Below are positions 32,454 to 40,442 of a stretch of DNA of 64,000 nt, piece after piece. The notes below the pieces were generated by a model that worked only from the letters and a program-made list of their open reading frames with translations, did no database searches and was not told the origin of the DNA. The stretch's first letter is position 1, and each line of letters starts with the position of its first letter. The stretch comes from JACVRW01 sp963837445 (lineage in GTDB: Bacteria; Actinomycetota; Thermoleophilia; Solirubrobacterales; Thermoleophilaceae). A program made the position numbers and the translations under genes. The stretch is taken from the NCBI GenBank assembly GCA_963837445.1, contig CAWINK010000001.1:62001-126000 (forward strand). Reading direction: 5' to 3'.

Positions 32454-34859
32454 ATGTCTCCGTCATTCCAGGGACTGGACCGCGGCGTGGCCCCGCCAGC
32501 GGCGACGGCGAAGAAGATGCTCGACACGATCGACGGCCGCTGGTGGTGCGTGTACATCGGCGGGCCTTACTACAGCCTTCGCGGCTGGAGCCCCGAGATC
32601 GTCAGGGAGTACGTACGGCATGGGATCGACCGCTTCATGCTGACCTACGTCGGCCAGCAGGCGGGAGGCCAGTTCAAGGAGGGCGAGCTCACCGCTCAGC
32701 GAGGGCGCAAGGACGCGCAGGAGGCGCTCGCACTCGCGAAGAACTACGGCTACAGCGGCGACTTTCCGCTCTGCCTCGACGTCGAGCTCGCCACCTTCAA
32801 CCATGCGCAGGCAAAGACGGTCGAGTACTCCAAGGCCTGGTGCGCCACGGTCCGCGAAGCGGGAGCTCGACCTGGGGTCTACGCGAATCCAGCACCGCTT
32901 CAGGCCATGGCGAAGGGAAAGGTGCCGGCGGAGTTCGTGTGGATCGCGAGCTGGGTCAGCACGACCGCAAGCCGTCGCGACCCGCATGACGCCAAGGGGA
33001 TTCCCGCGAACCTCTGGCCGCGTGCCGGCCAGCGCGCGTGGCAGTACGCCGGGATCATCGGTGACAAGCCGTGCAACATCCTCGGCTTCAACGTGGACAT
33101 CAACGTGGCCGACCTCGGCTGCCTCGCGCCCCCGCCGGACGGGACGAAGGCCAAGACCGCAAAGCGCAAACGAGCGCTTCGCCGCGGCGATCGCGGACCG
33201 CTGGTGGTGCGCGCCACCCATCGCATGTCGATACTGCGGTCGCGCAAGACCGGGCAGCCCTATCTCGATGGAGCGAGAAGCCGGTTCGACGCCGAGACCG
33301 AGACCGCGCTGAAGGCCTTCCAATCCGACCACGGGCTCGCCCCAACCGGGAGGTACGGCCGCGAGAGCGCGCGCACCCTGCTCAAGGCCGTCAAGAAGGC
33401 GCAGGCCTCCCCCAACGGGGCGAAGCAAGAGACCGGGGCCACCAACCTGCCCGCGTTGGTTCGCGACTTCCAACGGCGGGAGGCGGAGGCGGATCGCGCC
33501 TGGCAGCGGCTGGAGATCTACGGACGCCAGCGCGTCCAGACGCTCGGGCGCGCGAAGCAGCGCGCCAGCGGCGACTCCGGGATAGCCGCCATCACGGCAA
33601 GCCTCGCGGGGATCGAGAACCAGCTCGCGACGCTCGTCGAGCTCGAACGCCAAGACATCGAGCTCGAGCGCCAGGAGCTCGAGATGGAGCGGCAACAGCT
33701 GATGCTGGCGCAGCAGGAGCTCGAGCTGGCCGCCAAGGCGACCGAGGCGAAGAAGGCCCCGGCGATGCAGGCTGCTGCGACCCAGGGTGCAGGTACCCAG
33801 GGAGCGGCGACCCAGACGGCGGACACAGAGGCCGCGCGGTACATCGCACCGGCGCAACGAGACGAGATCGTGGCCGGAGCGTCGCCGCCCGCCACCGGGG
33901 CATCCGGGTTGAACGGCGCGGGAACGACGACGGACGCGCCGCGGCGCGCCCTGAAGGATTTGTCCGACGAGGAACTCGACCAGCGGATCGACGTGCTCGA
34001 CCGGCGCATGGACCAGTCGCGCAAGCTGCGTATCGCGCGCTACGCCCGGACCGAGAAGGAGCTGGCCGAGCTGACCGGCAAGCGTTCCGTGACACCGCTG
34101 GTAAAGCCGGACAAGAAGGGGGGCAAGAAGGACGACAAGAAGCGCCGCCCCGAGCTGGAGAAGGACGATCCGAAACAGGAGTCGCAACGCGTCGGGGTAA
34201 AGGCGCTCCAGCGTGCGCTCAACGCGTTCACCGAGAAGTATCTCGAGGGCCTGCCGCCGCTCGAAGTGGACGGCAAGAAGGGCACGGAAACCGACAAGCG
34301 GATCAGCACCGTGAAGTACCACCTCGGCTACGGGGGTGCGGAGCGGCGCTCGGCGGCCGTGCCGCCGGCGTTCCTGCGCCGTCTGAAGCAGCCGCGCTCG
34401 CCGCGCTTCTCTGGGGCGCGAATGCTGGCGCGGGCGGCTCGCCGCCGGAGCAAGCAGCGCAAGGCCGCGAAGAAGCTGACCAGCGGTCCGATCGAGGGCG
34501 CGCCCAAGCACATCATCGACGCGATCGTGTTGCCGATCGCGTGGCAGTGCGGGATCAACCGCACGGTTGCCATGAACGATGCCGGGAACGCCGCGCATGG
34601 GACCACGAACACGGGCAATCGCTCCGACCATCAGGGGCCCCCGAACGTGGCGTGGGCCGCCGACATCAGCAACGGCGGCAGCCCGACTCCCGAGATGGAC
34701 AAGCTCGCGCGATCGCTCGCGCAGCGCTTCGGCATCCCGTGGAGCGGCTCCGGACTCGTGAACGCGACGATCGGCGGCTACCGCTACCAGCTCATCTATC
34801 GAACGATGCAGGGCGGGAACCACTTCAATCACGTCCACTTCGGCGTGAAGGACGTCTGA
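32454..34859 (+). CDS. Modular lysin-like protein: DUF1906, peptidoglycan-binding, coiled coil, M15-like C-terminus
   Basis: An 801-residue soluble protein without signal peptide. Order seen: a glycoside-hydrolase-like DUF1906 domain (about 20-220; WWCVYIGGPYYS, DFPLCLDVELA, PGVYANP, RAWQYAG), a peptidoglycan-binding-type repeat (about 240-320; TALKAFQSDHGLAPTGRYG), a long charged coiled coil rich in LERQELEMERQ (about 380-440), Ala/Gln repeats, Lys-rich linker, a second binding-like repeat (VGVKALQRALNAF) and a C-terminal domain with GTTNTGNRSDH, AWAADISNG and NHFNHVHFG, a His/Asp pattern like D-Ala-D-Ala peptidases. With the holin-like gene it looks like a domesticated lysis cassette. Confidence 0.75.
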   Translation: MSPSFQGLDRGVAPPAATAKKMLDTIDGRWWCVYIGGPYYSLRGWSPEIVREYVRHGIDRFMLTYVGQQAGGQFKEGELTAQRGRKDAQEALALAKNYGYSGDFPLCLDVELATFNHAQAKTVEYSKAWCATVREAGARPGVYANPAPLQAMAKGKVPAEFVWIASWVSTTASRRDPHDAKGIPANLWPRAGQRAWQYAGIIGDKPCNILGFNVDINVADLGCLAPPPDGTKAKTAKRKRALRRGDRGPLVVRATHRMSILRSRKTGQPYLDGARSRFDAETETALKAFQSDHGLAPTGRYGRESARTLLKAVKKAQASPNGAKQETGATNLPALVRDFQRREAEADRAWQRLEIYGRQRVQTLGRAKQRASGDSGIAAITASLAGIENQLATLVELERQDIELERQELEMERQQLMLAQQELELAAKATEAKKAPAMQAAATQGAGTQGAATQTADTEAARYIAPAQRDEIVAGASPPATGASGLNGAGTTTDAPRRALKDLSDEELDQRIDVLDRRMDQSRKLRIARYARTEKELAELTGKRSVTPLVKPDKKGGKKDDKKRRPELEKDDPKQESQRVGVKALQRALNAFTEKYLEGLPPLEVDGKKGTETDKRISTVKYHLGYGGAERRSAAVPPAFLRRLKQPRSPRFSGARMLARAARRRSKQRKAAKKLTSGPIEGAPKHIIDAIVLPIAWQCGINRTVAMNDAGNAAHGTTNTGNRSDHQGPPNVAWAADISNGGSPTPEMDKLARSLAQRFGIPWSGSGLVNATIGGYRYQLIYRTMQGGNHFNHVHFGVKDV

Positions 34860-34885
34860 AGCACGTCGAGGAAACCAATCGCCGC

Positions 34886-35278
34886 ATGCTCCGCGCGCGC
34901 GACGCGATGGACCGCGACTACGCGAAGGCGCTCGACATCGCGACGCTCGCGAGGATCGCCTACGTGTCCGAGGCGCACTTCATCCGCACCTTTCGAGCCA
35001 CGTTCGGTGAGACGCCGCACCGCTATCTCCAGCGACGGCGGGTGGAGCGAGCGATGTTCCTTCTGAGGGAGAGCGACCTGAGCGTGAGCGAGATCTGCCT
35101 GGAGGTGGGTTTCGCGAGCCTCGGGAGCTTCGGGCGGACCTTCCGGGAGCTTGTGGGCGAGTCGCCCACGGCGTACCGCGTGGGGGCGGCCGACCTGCGC
35201 GCGGTTCCCGCGTGCTTCGCGAGGGCCTGGACGAGACCGAGCAGTTTTGGAGAAGCGGGTGAGCGCGCCGCGGGCTAG
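34886..35278 (+). CDS. Short AraC-family transcriptional regulator
   Basis: A 130-residue protein consisting almost only of the two-helix-turn-helix AraC DNA-binding domain: LDIATLARIAYVSEAHFIRT, FGETPHRYLQRRRVERAMFL and VSEICLEVGFASLGSFGRTF. The sensing domain is missing, as in small MarA/SoxS-like members. ATG 34886 chosen; GAGGA lies upstream. It is followed 10 nt later by a VOC gene that may be its target. Confidence 0.82.
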   Translation: MLRARDAMDRDYAKALDIATLARIAYVSEAHFIRTFRATFGETPHRYLQRRRVERAMFLLRESDLSVSEICLEVGFASLGSFGRTFRELVGESPTAYRVGAADLRAVPACFARAWTRPSSFGEAGERAAG

Positions 35279-35288
35279 CGTCCCGGCC

Positions 35289-35696
35289 ATGCTCACTCAG
35301 ATCACTCACTCACAGGTTTACGTCCTCGATCAGGACGAGGCGCTCGACTTCTACGTAGGCAAGCTGGGCCTAGAGGTGAACACCGATGCGGACCTCGGCT
35401 TCATGCGCTGGCTCACGGTGAACGTGCCGGGCGACCCCGGGCGCCAGATCCTGCTCGAGAAGCCCGGGCCGCCGGCCCACGACGACGCCACCGCCGCACA
35501 GGTCCGCGAGCTCGTGACGAAGGGTGCGATGGGCGCCGCCGCGATCTTCACGGTGGACGACATCCACAAGACCTACGAGGAGCTACTCGCCAAGGGCGTC
35601 GAGTTCACCGAGGAGCCGACCGAACGCGACTACGGCACCGACTGCGGCCTGCGCGACCCCTTCGGCAACCACATCCGCATCGGGCAGCTGAAGTAA
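35289..35696 (+). CDS. VOC-family (glyoxalase/bleomycin-resistance-like) protein
   Basis: A 135-residue two-module VOC protein: SQVYVLDQDEALDFYVGKLG near the start, WLTVNVPGDPGRQILLEKPG, IFTVDDIHKTYEELLAKGV, and a terminal RDPFGNHIRIGQ. Typical of lyase or dioxygenase-like small proteins that bind a metal; substrate unknown. It probably shares a transcript with the AraC-type gene just upstream. Confidence 0.87.
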   Translation: MLTQITHSQVYVLDQDEALDFYVGKLGLEVNTDADLGFMRWLTVNVPGDPGRQILLEKPGPPAHDDATAAQVRELVTKGAMGAAAIFTVDDIHKTYEELLAKGVEFTEEPTERDYGTDCGLRDPFGNHIRIGQLK

Positions 35697-35703
35697 GGCC
35701 CTA

Positions 35704-36345
35704 CTACTTGGGCGTCCGCGGTCGTCTGGCACGCCGCGGGCGCTCGAAGTGCACGATCGCGACCTCCGTCGACAGCGGCGCGGTCTTCTTCCCGTCCTGG
35801 TCGGCCTGCCGGCCGTGGACCCTGGCCTGGATTTCGTGGAGCTGCTCGAGCACGCCGCCGAGCAGCTCGGCGACCTCCTCGTAGCCCTCGCGATCGAGCT
35901 CGAGCGGGCTCAAGCTCACGTGCGCCTTCGGGTGATCGAGCCCGGTGCCGGCCGCGGCGGCTCGGATGTTGTTGAGGATCCGCTTCGACTCGATGGCCAA
36001 TACCTTCTTGCGCGTCTCGGCGGGCAGCCGCGCCCACTCCCGGTCGGCGAAGTACGGCCGCATCGTCGCGCGGTAGTAGTGCTCGGTCGAGCCACGCCGC
36101 GGTTCGGTGCGCACGAGCTCGACGCCACCGGCCTTCGCGAGGATGCCCATGTGGTACGCCACGAGGTTGACCGGTTCACCGAAGCGACGCGCGAGCTGCG
36201 CGGGGCTCGACTCTCCCTCCATCAACGCCTCGAGCATCTGCCAGCGCAGCGGGTGCCCGATCGCCTTGATCACACGGGCGTCGGGCGGGCCGACACCGGA
36301 GCGCCGCTTGGTTTTGCTGTGATTTGTTCGCGTAGGAGGCGTCAT
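35704..36345 (-). CDS. ArsR-family helix-turn-helix regulator
   Basis: A 213-residue regulator: an N-terminal winged helix (ALGHPLRW-type AIGHPLRWQMLEALMEGESS near 27, VNLVAYHMGILAKAGGVELV near 59), followed by a helical domain found in padR/arsR-like proteins of actinomycetes. No metal-binding Cys motif is present. Its ATG overlaps the stop of the ECF sigma gene (ATGA), so both are expressed together. Confidence 0.83.
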   Translation of the reverse strand: MTPPTRTNHSKTKRRSGVGPPDARVIKAIGHPLRWQMLEALMEGESSPAQLARRFGEPVNLVAYHMGILAKAGGVELVRTEPRRGSTEHYYRATMRPYFADREWARLPAETRKKVLAIESKRILNNIRAAAAGTGLDHPKAHVSLSPLELDREGYEEVAELLGGVLEQLHEIQARVHGRQADQDGKKTAPLSTEVAIVHFERPRRARRPRTPK

Positions 36346-36857
36346 GGTGTTGATAGTGATTCTTCCAGTTGGGGCCGGAGCCGGTGGAGCCGCACCTTAA
36401 CGTTCGACACGGATAATCCGAGGGCCGCAGCCACGCCGGGGTTTGTCAGATCCGCCTCGTAGCGGAGCCGGACCATCATGCGGTCCGCCGGTGACAGTGC
36501 GCTGAGCGCACGCTGAACGTCTATTCGACTCAAAACGGCATCCTCTCCAGATTGAGTTGGTGTGTCGGGCAGGTGCTCTGTTGGTAACTCGTGGGTCGTT
36601 GCACGGCGTGAGAACAGCCTGTACGTCTCATTTCGGGTGATCTCCTGGAGCCAGGCCCACGGCCGCCCGGGGTCGCGGCATGACTCACGGTTCCGCCACG
36701 CTCGCAAAGCGGCCTCTTGGGCGACGTCCTCCGCCTCTGCATGTGAGCGCCCGAGGCGTCTTGCCTCGGCATAGCAGTGAACGAGGATCGCCTCCCAGTT
36801 CCAGTCTCCTTGTAACCATACTGACTGGTCAGCGGGTCTACTAGGGCGTGAAGGCAA
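36342..36857 (-). CDS. ECF-type sigma factor
   Basis: A 171-residue sigma-70-like factor: region 2 with EAEDVAQEAALRAWRNRESC near 41 and WAWLQEITRNETYR near 68, region 4 with LSALSPADRMMVRLRYEADL near 118 and ALGLSVSNVKVRLHRLRPQL near 144. No anti-sigma gene is next to it; the coupled ArsR protein may serve as the regulator. The TTG start at 36857 overlaps the divergent methyltransferase start by 10 nt and is uncertain. Confidence 0.85.
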   Translation of the reverse strand: MPSRPSRPADQSVWLQGDWNWEAILVHCYAEARRLGRSHAEAEDVAQEAALRAWRNRESCRDPGRPWAWLQEITRNETYRLFSRRATTHELPTEHLPDTPTQSGEDAVLSRIDVQRALSALSPADRMMVRLRYEADLTNPGVAAALGLSVSNVKVRLHRLRPQLEESLSTP

Positions 36858-37630
36858 TCTCGACCCCAGACGCCGCGGAAGCGTACGACACGCTCGCGCC
36901 CTTCTATGACCGGTTCACAGCCCACCACGACTATGACCTATGGACCGACGGGCTGCTGACTCTGGCGCACACGCATGGCCTGAGCGGCAGGCGCGTCCTG
37001 GACGCCGGCTGCGGCACCGGCAAGAGCTTCCTGCCGCTCCTCGAGCGGGGTTTCCACGTGACCGCCTGCGATCAGTCGATGGCGATGCTGGAGGTGGCCG
37101 CGTCGAAGGCCGGCCGGCGCCCCGTGACGCTGCACTGCCGCGACCTCCGCGCGCTCGACCCGATCGGCGAGTTCGACCTGATCACGTGCCTGGACGACGT
37201 GGCCAACTACCTGACCGATCCCGAGGAGCTGACCGGGGCGCTCACCGGGCTCGCGGCGAACCTGCGACCCGGCGGCCTGCTGGTCTTCGACGTCAACACG
37301 ATCGCCACCTACCGCGGCTTCTTCAGCCAGACCGCCGTACTCGAGGAACGGCGGCTGATGATGGTGTGGCGCGGTCTCGCCGGCGAGGAGTTCGGGCCGG
37401 GTGGCCTCGCGCAGGCGGCGCTCGACATCTTCTGCGAGCTGGGCGACGGCTGGTCGCGAACGACGAGCCGCCACGACCAGCGCCATCACCCAAGGGAGAC
37501 GGTGGACCGCTGCATCGAGCGCGCTGGGCTGCGATGCGTGGCGGTCTACGGCCAGGACCCTGCCGTGAACTTCGATGCCGAGGTCGACGAGCTCCGCCAC
37601 TCGAAAGCGATCTACCTGGTCACCCGGTGA
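36848..37630 (+). CDS. Class I SAM-dependent methyltransferase beside a short peptide gene
   Basis: A 260-residue methyltransferase: motif I LDAGCGTGKSFLPLLERG (51-68), acidic motif II in VTACDQSM (Asp75), DLITCLDDVANYL near 114 and LRPGGLLVFDVNT near 142. The C-terminal part (HHPRETVDRCIERAGL) is of the type seen in small-molecule and peptide methyltransferases. It ends 31 nt before a 21-residue peptide gene and is followed by an E1-like adenylating enzyme, so it may methylate that peptide or an intermediate; this is inference from position. GTG start. Confidence 0.87.
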   Translation: MKAISTPDAAEAYDTLAPFYDRFTAHHDYDLWTDGLLTLAHTHGLSGRRVLDAGCGTGKSFLPLLERGFHVTACDQSMAMLEVAASKAGRRPVTLHCRDLRALDPIGEFDLITCLDDVANYLTDPEELTGALTGLAANLRPGGLLVFDVNTIATYRGFFSQTAVLEERRLMMVWRGLAGEEFGPGGLAQAALDIFCELGDGWSRTTSRHDQRHHPRETVDRCIERAGLRCVAVYGQDPAVNFDAEVDELRHSKAIYLVTR

Positions 37631-37647
37631 GCCTGCGCCTTGTCGAT

Positions 37648-37657
37648 AAGGAGGTGA
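37648..37657 (+). promoter_or_regulatory. Near-perfect ribosome binding site of the short peptide gene
   Basis: AAGGAGGTGA is fully complementary to the 16S 3' end, 4 nt before ATG 37662. It is the strongest in the window and argues that the tiny frame is translated at a high rate. Confidence 0.8.
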
Positions 37658-37661
37658 ACAC

Positions 37662-37727
37662 ATGCTGAAGCTCGAGAAGCTCGAGAAGCCGGTCGTCCCG
37701 GCCGTCTCGATCGTGAAGGGGAGCTGA
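37662..37727 (+). CDS. 21-residue peptide, candidate RiPP precursor
   Basis: A 22-codon gene. The peptide begins MLKLEKLEKP, with a doubled Lys-Leu-Glu unit, and ends VSIVKGS; the middle is VVPA. It has the near-perfect ribosome binding site noted at 37648-37657. It lies 31 nt after a methyltransferase and 69 nt before an MccB/PaaA-like adenylating enzyme, with a 16-bp hairpin between peptide and enzyme. Such short precursors are known for microcin C-like (heptapeptide) and pantocin (PaaP) pathways. Unlike MccA it does not end in Asn; the internal Glu residues recall PaaP. Precursor function is inferred, but translation signals are directly visible. Confidence 0.7.
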   Translation: MLKLEKLEKPVVPAVSIVKGS

Positions 37728-37735
37728 GAGCCCTT

Positions 37736-37773
37736 GGATGGGGCTTGCCGCGGGGTTGCGGCAAGCCCCATCC
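37736..37773 (+). terminator. Strong hairpin (attenuator/terminator) after the peptide gene
   Basis: A 16-bp perfect stem, GGATGGGGCTTGCCGC / GCGGCAAGCCCCATCC, loop GGGGTT, starting 8 nt after the peptide stop. No T-tract follows. Placed between precursor and enzyme it would favour a high peptide-to-enzyme transcript ratio, a layout common in RiPP operons, or stabilise the 3' end of a short peptide mRNA. Confidence 0.8.
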
Positions 37774-37796
37774 CCTTAGGCCGTCCTGGAGAGTGA

Positions 37797-38852
37797 ATGA
37801 GAACAATCCAACTGAAGCCGAGCGTGGAGCCGTTCCCGGCATCCACGGGCGACATCTATCTGCTCCGAAGCGACGGCGGCCATGACGTGGTGCTGCGCCA
37901 GGCCACACCGTTCGCGCGCGAGCTGGTGGACTCGCTCGCCGCCGGCGCGCCGATCGCGGACGAGCCCGAGCTGAACGAGGCCATCGCCGAGCTGGAGGAG
38001 GCGGGCGTGGTGGCCGAGGCGTCGGTCGATCCCGCTGCGTCCGGCCTCTCCCCCGCCGAGCTGCTCCGCTATGACCGCCAGCTGCACTACTTCGGCGACC
38101 AGGCGTCGGCCGGCTCCAGCGCTACCCACATGCAGCTCGCGCTACGCGGCGCGACCGTGGTGGTGCTCGGCGCGGGCGGCCTCGGGTCGTGGACCATGGC
38201 GGGACTGGCGTGTGCCGGCGTAGGACGCATCGTCGCGGTGGACGACGACACCATCGAGCTGAGCAACCTGAACCGGCAGGTGCTGTACCGGGCATCCGAC
38301 GTCGGTCGACGCAAGGTCGACGTGGCCGCCGAGGCGCTGCGAGCGCTCAACCAGGAGATCGACTTCGTGCCCCTCGCCCGCCGTGTCCGCGGCGTGGAGG
38401 ACGTGCGATCCGTGGCCGCGGGCGCTGACTTCGTGGTCTGCACCGCGGACTCGCCGGTGCACGAGATCGGGCGCTGGGTGAACCGCGCCTGCCTCGAGCT
38501 AGGCGTGCCGCACACCTCCGCGGGCCAGTTCCCGCCACGGGTTCGGATCGGTCCCACGTTCGTTCCCGGCCGCACCGCCTGCCTCGAGTGCCAGGAGGGC
38601 GCCGTCCGCAGGGGCTTTCCGCTCTACGACGAGCTGGTGGAGCACCGAAAGCACCACGCACCCGTGGCCGCGACGCTCGGCGCACCGTCCGGGCTGATCG
38701 GGTCGCTGCTCGCGATGGAGGTCATCCACTGGATCACGGGCATCAGCGAGCCGGCCACGCTCGGCCGCGGCCTGATCTTCGACCTGCGCGACTTCTCGAG
38801 CCGCTGGGAGGCCGTGGAGCCGGACCCGGGCTGCGCGCTCGGCTGCTGTTGA
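37797..38852 (+). CDS. ThiF/MoeB/MccB-like E1 adenylating enzyme with N-terminal peptide-binding-like domain
   Basis: A 351-residue E1-type enzyme. Residues about 1-85 resemble the small winged peptide-clamp (RRE-like) domain of MccB and TOMM proteins (YLLRSDGGHDVVLRQATPFA; ELNEAIAELEEAGVV). The E1 domain follows: RYDRQL (91-96), nucleotide loop GAGGLG (125-130), VDDDTIELSNLNRQVLY (148-164), DFVVCTADSP near 211, zinc knuckle CLEC (262-265) paired with a C-terminal CALGCC (346-351) of unusual spacing. It would activate a carboxylate of the upstream peptide as acyl-adenylate. Ordinary MoeB/ThiF is less likely because no sulfur-carrier gene is near and the N-terminal domain is extra. Confidence 0.8.
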   Translation: MRTIQLKPSVEPFPASTGDIYLLRSDGGHDVVLRQATPFARELVDSLAAGAPIADEPELNEAIAELEEAGVVAEASVDPAASGLSPAELLRYDRQLHYFGDQASAGSSATHMQLALRGATVVVLGAGGLGSWTMAGLACAGVGRIVAVDDDTIELSNLNRQVLYRASDVGRRKVDVAAEALRALNQEIDFVPLARRVRGVEDVRSVAAGADFVVCTADSPVHEIGRWVNRACLELGVPHTSAGQFPPRVRIGPTFVPGRTACLECQEGAVRRGFPLYDELVEHRKHHAPVAATLGAPSGLIGSLLAMEVIHWITGISEPATLGRGLIFDLRDFSSRWEAVEPDPGCALGCC

Positions 38853-38883
38853 CGCGCCGCCGGGCGAGCGCCACGATGGGCGC

Positions 38884-39267
38884 ATGCACGAGACCACCAC
38901 GCTCGGCGCCGACTTCGCCCGTGCGCTTGCCGCCAAGGACTCCGCAGCAATCCGCGAACTGGTCCACCCTCAGATCGACTTCCGGGGGCTCACTCCCAAC
39001 CGGGCCTGGGAGGCGACGGACCGGGACGAGCTGATCTCGATCCTGTTCGACAGCTGGCTCGAGGACAAGGACGAGATCGAGGCGCTCGAGTGGGTCGAGA
39101 GCGACAGCTTCGCCGACCGCGAGCGGGTGGGCTACCGCTTCAGCATCAACAACCCGGACGGGCACTTCCTGGTCGAGCAGCAGGCGTACCTCGCCGACCG
39201 TGACGGGCAGATCGGCTGGATGCGCGTGGTCTGCTCGGGCTTCCGCCCGGCGAGCGCGGGCGAGTGA
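38884..39267 (+). CDS. SnoaL/NTF2-like protein
   Basis: A 127-residue cone-fold protein: LGADFARALAAKDSAAIREL, HPQIDFRGLTPNRAWEA, and the closing strand region HFLVEQQAYLADRDGQIGWM. NTF2-like proteins act as isomerases, cyclases or binding pockets. It follows the E1 gene by 31 nt and may be part of the same operon; it could also be independent. Confidence 0.78.
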   Translation: MHETTTLGADFARALAAKDSAAIRELVHPQIDFRGLTPNRAWEATDRDELISILFDSWLEDKDEIEALEWVESDSFADRERVGYRFSINNPDGHFLVEQQAYLADRDGQIGWMRVVCSGFRPASAGE

Positions 39268-39268
39268 G

Positions 39269-39715
39269 CTAGCGGCTCGCTTCCCAGGTCACGAGGCCCG
39301 AGCGGCAGGTCCCCTTCCCGGGGAAATCGACGGTCGCCCTCAGCCTTCCCTTGGACTCGTTGTTGGCGAACTTGAACGGCTCCGGGAAGACCGGGTTGCC
39401 CTGCGGGTCGAAGCCGATCTTGCCGCGCACGCCCACGCCGGAGGCATTGCGCCTGAAGAACCTGCCGTCCTCGCCCACCGGCACGTTCCGGAAGCGAGCG
39501 ATCCGGAGGACGGTGCCCCTGTCGCAGCTGCCACGCCAGCGGAAGCGGATGCCGATTCTGGTGTGCGAGGTGGTGCGCATCACGAGGCGCTCGCCCTGGG
39601 AGGTCCTGCCGACGAAGGCGCCGTGGTGGCTCTGGTGGACTGCACCGGCGGGCGGCACGGTCCAGACCGTGGCCGCGATGGTGAGGAGCCCGACGATTCT
39701 TGGGAGTTTCCGCAT
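39269..39715 (-). CDS. Small secreted basic protein
   Basis: A 148-residue protein with a Sec signal peptide from ATG 39715 (LPRIVGLLTIAATVWTVPPA). The mature part is a beta-rich domain with two Cys (GSCDRGTV and GTCRSGLV) and many Arg/Gly, as in lineage-specific secreted proteins with GRFF/ATVDFPGKG-like strands. No known function. It converges with the SnoaL-like gene. Confidence 0.65.
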   Translation of the reverse strand: MRKLPRIVGLLTIAATVWTVPPAGAVHQSHHGAFVGRTSQGERLVMRTTSHTRIGIRFRWRGSCDRGTVLRIARFRNVPVGEDGRFFRRNASGVGVRGKIGFDPQGNPVFPEPFKFANNESKGRLRATVDFPGKGTCRSGLVTWEASR

Positions 39716-39776
39716 CGCTCTCAGCGGTACGAACACCTGACCTGGCTGGAACTACCGGCCGTAAGATGCGTCAGGC

Positions 39777-40184
39777 ATGGGCACCGAGGGCGTTGACGTG
39801 GCACGCCGGTTTGCTGACGCGGTCACGAGCGGCGACCGCGAGGCTGCTGTCGCCCTCTGCCACCCGGAGATCGAGTTCTCGTCGGTGCTCGGCATCAGCG
39901 GACGCGCCTATCTCGGCCACGACGGTGTTCGCCAGTACTTCGACGACGTGGAGTCCGCCTGGGAGGACTGGACGGTGGAGGTGGAGCAGATCGTCGGGGC
40001 CGAGGACGGGCGAGCGTGCATCGTCATGACGATGCACGCGCGCGGCAGGGGAAGCGGTGCGAGCCTCGCGGCCCGCACCGCTCACATCTGGACGCTCAGG
40101 GACGGAAGGCTGCTGCGCAATCAGCCCTACCGGGACCCGGAGCAGGCGCTCCGCGACCTCAGTTCGGGCGACTCCCGCCCGTGA
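39777..40184 (+). CDS. SnoaL/NTF2-like protein (second)
   Basis: A 135-residue NTF2-fold protein: VDVARRFADAVTSGDREAAV, HPEIEFSSVLGISGRAYLGH, VRQYFDDVESAWEDW and HIWTLRDGRL. It is clearly a different member from the one at 38884. Its role is not evident; a long hairpin follows the stop at 40225. Confidence 0.8.
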   Translation: MGTEGVDVARRFADAVTSGDREAAVALCHPEIEFSSVLGISGRAYLGHDGVRQYFDDVESAWEDWTVEVEQIVGAEDGRACIVMTMHARGRGSGASLAARTAHIWTLRDGRLLRNQPYRDPEQALRDLSSGDSRP

Positions 40185-40224
40185 CGATCGGCACCTGGCC
40201 CGCGTTGCGCCGCCGAGGAGCCCA

Positions 40225-40269
40225 GGTGGGTCATCTGAGTAGCGCTATGCGCAACCGAGATGACCCACC
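40225..40269. terminator. Nested hairpin, possible terminator
   Basis: Outer 12-bp stem GGTGGGTCATCT / AGATGACCCACC enclosing a smaller GCGC-TAT-GCGC stem, 41 nt after the SnoaL-like stop. No T-tract; it might instead be a small repetitive element. The rest of the 40185-40442 gap shows only a TTGACG at 40372 and no gene. Confidence 0.55.
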
Positions 40270-40442
40270 CGGTTGCTCGTGATCGACTGACGGCTCAGAG
40301 CAGCCCCGTGGCCACCGCGACGAAAGCGGACGGGCCGCAAGGCCAGCGCTTCTCCATATCGCCCTAATTCTTGACGGAGTGATCCAAACGGGGAAGTCCT
40401 GCGCAGAGGTTGGGTGAATACCCGACCAGGAAGGACCCAGCG

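Noticed and set aside
32023..34859. Part of an intact prophage
   Set aside because: No capsid, terminase, portal, tail or integrase genes flank the holin/lysin-like pair.
37662..37727. Classical microcin C (MccA) precursor
   Set aside because: MccA-type peptides are shorter and end in Asn; this one ends in Ser and no nucleotide-decorating or export genes of that pathway are seen.
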